Below, piece after piece: positions 4,368 to 9,761 of a stretch of DNA of 9,761 bases. A model generated the notes under the pieces. That model had not been told where the DNA came from and searched no databases. It was given only the letters and a program-made list of their open reading frames with translations. Within the stretch, counting starts at the first letter, position 1. Each line of letters opens with the position of its first letter. Position numbers and translations under genes: made by a program. The stretch comes from Clostridiaceae bacterium (lineage in GTDB: Bacteria > Bacillota > Clostridia > Oscillospirales > Acutalibacteraceae), in NCBI GenBank assembly GCA_904502175.1, contig CAJGDU010000034.1:1-9761 (forward strand), in the 5' to 3' direction.

Positions 4368-6188
4368 ATGTCATACGAGAATCTTTGCATGAACTGTATG
4401 AAAGAGAAGGGCTCTGCCGAACAGTGCCCCCACTGCCATTTCCATAACGATTCCCTGCAGCTGCCCCCGTTCCTCCCCATGCGCACCATGGTCGGAGGCC
4501 ATTACCTCATCGGCGCGGTCACGGAGTCGAACGGCGACGGCACCACCTATATGGGTTACGATACTGAGAACAAGACTCCGGTCACCATCCGCGAGTTCCT
4601 GCCGGACACCCTCGTCAAACGCGGGTCCGAGAGCAGAGACCTTGCCATCCGTCCCGGCGCGGAGGAACTGTACTACAGCCTTCTGAGAAGCTTCCAGGAA
4701 CTCTGGAGCAAGCTGCAGAAGATGAACGGCCTCTCCGCCCTCATCTCCGTGAAGGAGATCTTCGAAGAAAACAACACGGCATACGTCGTCAGTGAATATG
4801 TGGAAGGCGCCCAGTCCCTGCGGGACTACCTGCTCGCCGCCAAGGAGGGCTATCTGTCCTGGGACGAGGCCCGCGTGCTCTTCATGCCGGTCCTCTCCAC
4901 CCTGGCCACCCTGCACCAGAACGGCATCATCCACCGCGGCATCTCCCCCTCCACGCTGTACATCTACCCCGACCATAAAGTCCGCATTTCCGACTTCTCC
5001 ATCCCGGAGTGCCGGACCGTCAACGGCGGCCTGACCACCGAAGTGTTCCCGGGCTACACCCCCGTCGAACAGCTGGGTGTCCAGGCGGCAGCCGGCGCGT
5101 GGACCGACATCTACTCCTTCGCCGCGGTCCTGTACCGCGTCCTCATCGGACGGGCGCCCATCGACGCCATGATCCGCATGGAGAACGACGAGATGATGAT
5201 CCCCGCCAAGTTCGCGGACGCCCTGCCCCAGCACGTGGTCGGCGCCCTGGTCAACGCCCTGCAGGTCCTGCCGGAAGACCGGACCCGCAACATGGACCGC
5301 TTCCGCGCTGAGCTCTCCGCCTCCCAGGTCGTGGAGTTCGCCTCCGAATATGAGGAAGAGGAAAAGGCCCGCCGGCGCCAGCGCATGTATGCCCCCCACC
5401 CCATCGGCAACAAGGACGACACCCAGGAGCTGCGCTACAACCCGCTGCAGCAGCAGGTCATCAACGAGGGCGTGGTCCGCACCCATATCACGAACGACGA
5501 AGAGGACGACGAATACGAGGAGCGTCCCCGCCGCGACCACAACGGCGGCGGCGCCAAGACCATCCTCACCACCATCATGGTCGTCCTGCTCATTGCGGCA
5601 CTCCTCTTCGGCGTCCTGTACTTCACCGTTCTGAAGGACCGGTTCACCATTGAGCCGGAGGACACCACCACCGCCTCCATTTCCGCGGAGGTCAAGGTCG
5701 TCGAGGTCCCCGACCTGGTCGGCAAGTACTATTCCGCCGTGGACGGCTCTCCCCGCTATTCCTCGTTCACCTTCACCCGGGTCGAGGCCTACAGTGAAGA
5801 GGCCGCCGGCAAGATCATCGCCCAGAACATCAGCCCCGGAACGAAAGTCAACGAGGGCGCGAACATCGAGCTCACCGTCTCCAAGGGCGAGGAAAAGATC
5901 ACCATGCCGGACGTCGTCGGCAGCACCTATGAAGACGCCAGCGCCCGTCTGACGGCCCTCGGCTTCAAGGTCACCCGCTCCGACATCCGCAACGACGGCA
6001 GCGAAGTGTCCGGCACCGTCCGCTCCGCTTCTCTGACAGCCGGTTCCCAGTACAGCAAAGGCTCGACCGTCGTCCTGCAGGTCTGGGAGGAACCCGAGAC
6101 CGAGCCCGCCACGGAAGAGTCCACCGACACCGAGCCCGTCTCCGAGGACCCCGACTTCATCAACAACCTCATCAACGGCAACAACTGA
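4368..6188 (+). CDS. Zinc-ribbon / pseudokinase / TM / PASTA-domain membrane protein
   Basis: A 606-residue protein built like a Hanks-type Ser/Thr kinase with extracellular PASTA repeats. In order: a Cys4 zinc ribbon (Cys7, Cys10, Cys20, Cys23); a kinase-like domain (about 44-320); an acidic/basic linker (325-395); one transmembrane helix (about 397-420); two PASTA domains (about 444-507 and 510-573); and a Glu/Thr-rich tail. PASTA domains in kinases such as PrkC/PknB sense cell-wall fragments. Key catalytic residues are missing: the beta-3 lysine is Arg75 (VTIR), HRD is HRG (189-191), the catalytic-loop Lys and Asn are Ser193 and Thr196, and DFG is DFS (209-211). The activation-segment end GYTPVEQ (229-235) and Asp247 are kept. 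It is therefore likely a pseudokinase acting as a scaffold or sensor. AAAGGAG (4355-4361) precedes the ATG. No PP2C phosphatase gene is adjacent. Confidence 0.9.
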   Translation: MSYENLCMNCMKEKGSAEQCPHCHFHNDSLQLPPFLPMRTMVGGHYLIGAVTESNGDGTTYMGYDTENKTPVTIREFLPDTLVKRGSESRDLAIRPGAEELYYSLLRSFQELWSKLQKMNGLSALISVKEIFEENNTAYVVSEYVEGAQSLRDYLLAAKEGYLSWDEARVLFMPVLSTLATLHQNGIIHRGISPSTLYIYPDHKVRISDFSIPECRTVNGGLTTEVFPGYTPVEQLGVQAAAGAWTDIYSFAAVLYRVLIGRAPIDAMIRMENDEMMIPAKFADALPQHVVGALVNALQVLPEDRTRNMDRFRAELSASQVVEFASEYEEEEKARRRQRMYAPHPIGNKDDTQELRYNPLQQQVINEGVVRTHITNDEEDDEYEERPRRDHNGGGAKTILTTIMVVLLIAALLFGVLYFTVLKDRFTIEPEDTTTASISAEVKVVEVPDLVGKYYSAVDGSPRYSSFTFTRVEAYSEEAAGKIIAQNISPGTKVNEGANIELTVSKGEEKITMPDVVGSTYEDASARLTALGFKVTRSDIRNDGSEVSGTVRSASLTAGSQYSKGSTVVLQVWEEPETEPATEESTDTEPVSEDPDFINNLINGNN

Positions 6189-6200
6189 ACACGCCCATAA

Positions 6201-6236
6201 AAAAGACCCTCTCCGAAACGGAGAGGGTTTCTTTTT
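6201..6236. terminator. Bidirectional rho-independent terminator between the PASTA protein gene and citrate synthase
   Basis: The stem CCCTCTCCG (6208-6216) / CGGAGAGGG (6220-6228) with an AAA loop is extended by an A-T pair, followed by TTTCTTTTT rightwards. An A-run (6199-6205) on the other side gives a T-tract for the minus strand. It serves both convergent genes, which end at 6188 and 6250. Confidence 0.93.
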
Positions 6237-6249
6237 GTCAGTCAGAACA

Positions 6250-7623
6250 TCAGCGCTCCTCGAAGGGCTTGTAGGCTCTGGGCGGGCAGATGTTCATGTA
6301 GGCCGGGCGGATGATCTTGCCGCGGTTAATGATCTCTTCCATGCGGTGCGCGCTCCAGCCGGCGATACGGGCAATGGCGAAGATGGGCGTATACAGCTCT
6401 CTCGGCAGGCCCAGCATGTCGTAGGCAAAGCCGCTGTAGAAGTCGACGTTGGCGCAGATGCTCTTCTGCGTGTTGCGCTTGGCCGTGACGAGGTCCGGAC
6501 CGATGCGCTCGATGGTCTCATAGAGTTCGAACTCGTCGGTGCGGCCCTTCTCCGCGGACAGTTCGCGGACAAAGGACTTGAGCATGCGGGCACGGGGGTC
6601 GGACTTCGTGTAGATGGCGTGGCCGAGGCCGTAGATGAGACCGGACTTGTCGAAGGCGTCGCGGTTCAGAAGGCGGTTGAGGTAGGCCGCGACCTCCTCT
6701 TCGTCCTTCCAGTCTTTGACGACCTCCTTCATCTCCGTCATCTGCTGCATGACCTTGATGTTGGCGCCGCCGTGACGGGGTCCCTTCAGGGAGCCGAGGG
6801 CCGCCGCGGTGGTCGAGTAGGTGTCGGAGCCGGAGGACGTGACCACATGGGTCGTGAAGGTGGAGTTGTTACCGCCGCCGTGCTCCGCGTGGAGGATGAG
6901 GGCCATGTCGAGGACCTTGGCCTCCAGGGGCGAGAACTGGCTGTCCATGCGCACCATGTGCAGGATGTTCTCCGCGGTGGAGTACTCCTCCAGCGGCGGG
7001 TGGATGAAGAACGAATCGCCGTCGTGGTAGTACTTGTAAGTCTGGTAGCCGTAGACGGAGAGCTGCGGGAACAGGGCGATGAGCTCCAGGCACTGCCGCA
7101 GGACGTTCTCCGGGCTGCCGTCATCGGAATTCTGGTCGTAGGAATACAGGGTGAGCACGCTGCGGGCCAGGGTGTTCATCATGTCCTTGCTGGGCGCTTT
7201 CATGATGATGTCCCGGACGAAGTGTGTGGGCAGGGTGCGGTAGCCGGCGAGCAGCTCTTTGAATTCGTCGAACTGTTCTTCCGTCGGAAGCTCGCCGAAC
7301 AGAAGCAGATAGACGACTTCCTCAAAGGCGAAGTTGTTGTTTTTCGGGAAGCCCTCAATGAGGTCCTCCACATTGTAGCCGCGGAAACGGAGAATGCCGT
7401 CGACTTCGGTGTCGACGCCATCGATGACCTGATGGCCCCAGACTTCGGAGATTTCGGTCAGACCGGTCAGGACGCCTTTGCCGTCGCGGTCGCGCAGACC
7501 CCGTTTGACGTTGTACTTCGCGTAGAGGGCGGGGTCGATCTGGCTGTTCTCGATGGACAGCTTCGCAAGTTCTGATACCTGCGGCGGGATGGTGGAAAAA
7601 TCGCGTGCGAAATCCAAAACCAT
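6250..7623 (-). CDS. Citrate synthase
   Basis: Condenses acetyl-CoA and oxaloacetate to citrate, in the cytosol. At 457 residues it is of the longer type common in Clostridia. Active-site motifs are present: LHAEHGGGNNSTF with His248 (about 244-256), GPRHGGANIKV with His284, YGLGHAIYTKSDPRA with His335, the catalytic Asp394 in ANVDFYSG, and Arg439 in IIRPAY. The ATG at 7623 was chosen because homology starts there and AGGAG (7631-7627) precedes it, although the spacing is only 3 bases. A TTG two codons later would be better spaced but is a rarer start. A long upstream in-frame extension to 7821 overlaps the neighbouring gene and is not real. No clear promoter lies in the 71-base gap to the upstream lipase-like gene, so co-transcription with it is likely. 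2-methylcitrate synthase activity cannot be excluded. Confidence 0.96.
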   Translation of the reverse strand: MVLDFARDFSTIPPQVSELAKLSIENSQIDPALYAKYNVKRGLRDRDGKGVLTGLTEISEVWGHQVIDGVDTEVDGILRFRGYNVEDLIEGFPKNNNFAFEEVVYLLLFGELPTEEQFDEFKELLAGYRTLPTHFVRDIIMKAPSKDMMNTLARSVLTLYSYDQNSDDGSPENVLRQCLELIALFPQLSVYGYQTYKYYHDGDSFFIHPPLEEYSTAENILHMVRMDSQFSPLEAKVLDMALILHAEHGGGNNSTFTTHVVTSSGSDTYSTTAAALGSLKGPRHGGANIKVMQQMTEMKEVVKDWKDEEEVAAYLNRLLNRDAFDKSGLIYGLGHAIYTKSDPRARMLKSFVRELSAEKGRTDEFELYETIERIGPDLVTAKRNTQKSICANVDFYSGFAYDMLGLPRELYTPIFAIARIAGWSAHRMEEIINRGKIIRPAYMNICPPRAYKPFEER

Positions 7624-7626
7624 ACA

Positions 7627-7632
7627 CTCCTT
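7627..7632 (-). promoter_or_regulatory. Closely spaced Shine-Dalgarno site of citrate synthase
   Basis: AAGGAG on the minus strand ends only 3 bases before the ATG at 7623, shorter than at every other gene in this window (about 6-10 bases). Either initiation here is weaker or the true start is the TTG at codon 3. Confidence 0.5.
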
Positions 7633-7646
7633 TCTTTCGGTATTTT

Positions 7647-7677
7647 GAGAAAACACGGGCACCCGAATGGATGCCCG
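7647..7677 (-). terminator. Hairpin between the pseudolipase and citrate synthase genes (terminator or attenuator)
   Basis: On the minus strand CGGGCATCC (7677-7669), loop ATTC, GGGTGCCCG (7664-7656) forms a 9-pair stem including one T-G wobble, followed by TGTTTTCTC. The T-tract is interrupted, so termination may be partial. As no promoter is evident between this hairpin and citrate synthase, it could set the ratio of the two gene products instead of ending the transcript outright. Confidence 0.6.
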
Positions 7678-7694
7678 CGTGACTTGAAGTTCTC

Positions 7695-8879
7695 TTATTC
7701 TTCGATGAGGTTGCAGATGATCTTCATGAGGTCCACATAGAAATCGCGGTACTTGTCCGGCCGCTGCAGGACACCGAGATATCCGAGGGAATTGCCTTCC
7801 CAGATGGGCATCTGATACCACTCGCCGGGATAGCAGTCGTTGACGGACCGATAGGCACGGACCGGTTCCGTGGAGGGAGCCAGCGTGTTGTCGGTGTTGA
7901 TGAAACCGTCGTTCGGATGCATGACCGGAGTGGCCAGAGGAGCATCGGACAGATAGTTTTTATATGTGCCGATGAGGGCCGCGGTGGGAGCCACGGCAAG
8001 GCCGCCGTGACGGAGGTCCGGGAGCGTCAGCTCGGGGCGGTTCTCCTTCGCGCGGCGATAGGACTTGGAGGTGAAGGGGTTCTCATATTTGCGGATGCGG
8101 CGTTCGGGGATGAGCTCGGCATAGTCCCGGGTGGCTTCCGCGGAATAGGAGAAGTAGTAGGTGTTGGGGGCCGGTTCGACCCGTTTATTGAAGTCTGCCA
8201 TACCGTCGAGGCCTGCCTCGTAGAGGAGGTTCGTTCTGGTCTTGGCGAGGTACTCGTCGAGTTTATGATCTGCCGGGTTCCAGTCGCTCATTTTGAACAG
8301 CTGGGTCATGAGGGTCTTCTTGGCGCCGGGGAAGCGGTCTTCCAGGGCGTCGAAGAGCGTGGTGCCGTCATTGTTGCCGGCCAGGGTGACCACTGCGTGG
8401 ATGGCTTTGTCGTTGCCGCCGAGGAACAGCGGAGAGATGTCGCCGCCCGCGGCCTGTTCCTTCTTGGAACCGTAGGCCAGAAGGTAGGCGAGCATACGCG
8501 CGACAGGGGCGCCGAAACCGTGGGCTATGAGAGTGACTTTGCCGGGGACGCCGAACTCGTTCTCTTTGCCGAAGTTCTTGACCCAGCCGTCATATTTTTT
8601 ACCAAAGCGGGGCGTGCCGTAACGCTCAGAATGGGCTGCGCCGTAATCGACGGTGCCGCCGGCGATCTGTGCGTATAATTCACAGGCTCTGTCCCAGATG
8701 CCCGCCGCGGGAGTGAAAGACGCGGTGTAGCAGTCCATGCCGAGACTGCGGACAGTCTTTGCGACACTGGCAGACATGGTGCCGAAGTACGGGACGATCT
8801 TCGACAGTTTGCTGTCGTCGCCGTAACCCAGCACGCCGGGGACCAGGATGACCGGATAGGAACTCTTTTTATCGATCAT
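7695..8879 (-). CDS. Family I.5-like lipase homologue lacking catalytic Ser and His (pseudolipase)
   Basis: A 394-residue alpha/beta-hydrolase resembling the Geobacillus/Staphylococcus lipases. Recognisable blocks are YPVILVPGVLGYG (8-20), IWDRACELYAQIAGGTVDYG (61-80), AAHSERYGTPRFG (81-93), VTLIAHGFGAPVARML (115-130), VVTLAGNNDGTTL (163-175), PNTYYFSYS (238-246) and NDGFINT (323-329). The nucleophile elbow GHSxG reads AHGFG (119-123), so the catalytic Ser is Gly121. Aligned by eye with the geobacillus C-terminus, the catalytic His falls at Ser364, while the Asp is kept as Asp324. The oxyanion HG is PG (14-15). Of the family's zinc ligands, Asp63 and His83 remain but one His is Thr89. There is no signal peptide, so the protein is probably cytosolic. 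GGAGGG precedes the ATG at 8879. Lipase activity is not expected; a binding or regulatory role is inference. Confidence 0.88.
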   Translation of the reverse strand: MIDKKSSYPVILVPGVLGYGDDSKLSKIVPYFGTMSASVAKTVRSLGMDCYTASFTPAAGIWDRACELYAQIAGGTVDYGAAHSERYGTPRFGKKYDGWVKNFGKENEFGVPGKVTLIAHGFGAPVARMLAYLLAYGSKKEQAAGGDISPLFLGGNDKAIHAVVTLAGNNDGTTLFDALEDRFPGAKKTLMTQLFKMSDWNPADHKLDEYLAKTRTNLLYEAGLDGMADFNKRVEPAPNTYYFSYSAEATRDYAELIPERRIRKYENPFTSKSYRRAKENRPELTLPDLRHGGLAVAPTAALIGTYKNYLSDAPLATPVMHPNDGFINTDNTLAPSTEPVRAYRSVNDCYPGEWYQMPIWEGNSLGYLGVLQRPDKYRDFYVDLMKIICNLIEE

Positions 8880-8923
8880 TTCATTTCCCTCCAGAGTACA
8901 GTATCTCTAAATTATCACTAGAA

Positions 8924-8953
8924 ATTTTACCATTTATACTTATAGGGTGTCAA
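8924..8953 (-). promoter_or_regulatory. Sigma-A type promoter of the pseudolipase-citrate synthase unit
   Basis: On the minus strand a perfect TTGACA (8953-8948), an 18-base spacer and TAAAAT (8929-8924) preceded by TGG, as in extended -10 promoters. The start would fall near 8917, giving a leader of about 38 bases. It is back to back with the mtaB promoter; the two -35 boxes are separated by only 17 bases. Confidence 0.78.
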
Positions 8954-8970
8954 ACGATAACTGGGAGATA

Positions 8971-8999
8971 TTGATAAAAAAGAATAAGTCATTTATAAT
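8971..8999 (+). promoter_or_regulatory. Sigma-A type promoter of mtaB
   Basis: TTGATA (8971-8976), a 17-base spacer and a perfect TATAAT (8994-8999). Transcription should start near 9006, about 30 bases ahead of the GTG start codon. Confidence 0.8.
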
Positions 9000-9036
9000 A
9001 AGGCGATTTATCATCTTGGGGAAAGGCGGTGACGGC

Positions 9037-9761
9037 GTGAAAGTCCATCTTCATTCGCTGGGCTGCAAAGTGAATCAGTACGACACCGAAGCGCTGGCGG
9101 AACGGTTCCGTTCGGCCGGGTTCACGCTGTCCGACAGCCCCGAGGGCTGCGACGTCTACGTCATCAACTCCTGTACCGTCACCGCGGTGGCGGACCAGAA
9201 GTCCCGCCAGGCCATCCGGAAGTTCCGCCGCATGGCACCGGACGCCTGTGTGGTCCTGAGCGGCTGCATGGTCCAGGCCTACCCGGACAAGGCCTCTTCC
9301 CTGGAGGAGGCGGACATCGTCGCCGGGGTCCGGGACCTCGAGAAGATCATCGACCACGTGAACGCCTTCTTCGAACAGAGGCGGGGCGGCGCCGCGGACC
9401 GGGTCCTCGACGTCGCGGAACACGACAGGGACGAGACCTTCCAGAACCTCCCCATCGAGGAGTTCCTCGGCCGCACCCGGGCCTTCATCAAGATCCAGGA
9501 CGGCTGTAACCGCAGGTGTTCCTACTGCATCATCCCGACGGCCCGCGGCCGGAGCCGTTCCCGGACCCTCGAGGACCTGGAACAGGAGCTGCAGAAGATC
9601 AAAGCGGCCGGGTACCGGGAAGTGGTCCTGGTCGGCATCAACTTCTGCTGTTACGGCCCGGACATCGGCAAGACCTTCACCGACCCCATCGAGCTCGCCT
9701 GCAACATGGGCTTCGACCGGGTCCGCATCGGCTCGCTGGAGTTCGACAACATCAGTGCCGC
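9037..9761 (+). CDS. mtaB: MtaB-type tRNA (t6A37) methylthiotransferase, 3' end outside the window
   Basis: A radical SAM enzyme that converts N6-threonylcarbamoyladenosine at tRNA position 37 to its 2-methylthio form. Only the first 241 codons are present. The N-terminal UPF0004 domain has the three cluster cysteines Cys10 (HSLGCKVNQYD), Cys46 (INSCTVT) and Cys77 (SGCMVQ). The radical SAM motif CxxxCxxC is Cys157, Cys161 and Cys164 in DGCNRRCSYCIIPTARG. The start of SLGCKVNQ is typical of MtaB; MiaB usually has TFGCQMN. The GTG start at 9037 is supported by AAGGCGGTGA (9023-9032), one mismatch from a full-length anti-SD match; an in-frame TTG at 9016 lacks such support. The usual GIHLSSYG-like segment reads GINFCCYG (200-207), and LGSLEP reads IGSLEF. 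The C-terminal TRAM domain lies outside the window. Confidence 0.93.
   Translation, partial: MKVHLHSLGCKVNQYDTEALAERFRSAGFTLSDSPEGCDVYVINSCTVTAVADQKSRQAIRKFRRMAPDACVVLSGCMVQAYPDKASSLEEADIVAGVRDLEKIIDHVNAFFEQRRGGAADRVLDVAEHDRDETFQNLPIEEFLGRTRAFIKIQDGCNRRCSYCIIPTARGRSRSRTLEDLEQELQKIKAAGYREVVLVGINFCCYGPDIGKTFTDPIELACNMGFDRVRIGSLEFDNISA

Noticed and set aside
4371..5540. 389-residue open frame on the minus strand, antisense to the pseudokinase gene
   Set aside because: Low-complexity Gly/Val/Asp-rich translation typical of an antisense shadow; the plus-strand frame has coherent domains.
6235..7575. 446-residue open frame on the plus strand, antisense to citrate synthase
   Set aside because: It mirrors the GC-rich third positions of the real gene, lacks recognisable motifs and a Shine-Dalgarno site, and runs through the shared terminator side. 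The citrate synthase frame has clear active-site residues.
7624..7821. In-frame 66-residue N-terminal extension of citrate synthase
   Set aside because: It crosses the hairpin and the end of the pseudolipase gene, has no family similarity, and a ribosome binding site lies directly before the ATG at 7623.
8880..8890. Tiny ATG-AAA-TGA reading frame just before the pseudolipase start on the minus strand
   Set aside because: A two-codon overlap of this kind arises easily in an A/T/G-rich leader; there is no evidence it is translated or regulatory.
1..9761. Search for CRISPR arrays, IS ends, integrase, att sites, toxin-antitoxin pairs or defence genes
   Set aside because: No regularly spaced repeats, transposase, recombinase or defence-protein motifs were seen; the gene content looks chromosomal.

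Overview
This looks like chromosomal DNA from a GC-rich low-copy-number region of a Firmicute, most likely a high-GC member of the Clostridia (Oscillospiraceae-like). The clues are near-consensus Shine-Dalgarno sites, sigma-A type promoters, a Mini-RNase III gene, a Firmicutes-style Obg with a C-terminal OCT domain, a zinc-ribbon/kinase/PASTA membrane protein, and a homologue of the Geobacillus/Staphylococcus lipase family. This placement is inference; no marker fixes a genus. No phage, IS element, CRISPR array or integrase was seen.

Layout. On the minus strand at the left edge are a truncated tRNA-Ser(CGA) and a D-2-hydroxyacid dehydrogenase gene. Divergent from these, obg (ribosome-assembly GTPase), mrnC (Mini-RNase III, 23S rRNA maturation) and a yebC-family gene (translation or transcription factor) run rightwards to a bidirectional terminator at about 3743-3768. 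A small single-pass membrane protein gene (3826-4119, minus) converges on that terminator. Its promoter is flanked by LexA-like inverted motifs, and it is divergent from a 606-residue zinc-ribbon/pseudokinase/TM/PASTA protein gene (4368-6188, plus). A second bidirectional terminator (about 6201-6236) separates the latter from a minus-strand unit: a lipase-family protein that has lost its catalytic Ser and His (7695-8879), followed by citrate synthase (6250-7623). Divergent from this unit is a 5'-complete, 3'-truncated mtaB gene (tRNA t6A37 methylthiotransferase).

How the genes fit together. Five loci (tRNA-Ser, obg, mrnC, yebC, mtaB) serve translation and RNA maturation, and two are metabolic enzymes (citrate synthase, 2-hydroxyacid dehydrogenase). 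The most unusual content is two independent enzyme folds that look catalytically dead, a pseudokinase carrying PASTA domains and an I.5-type pseudolipase, plus the small membrane protein with a possible SOS-type operator. All calls were made by reading the sequence; family assignments rest on motif recognition and not on a database search.
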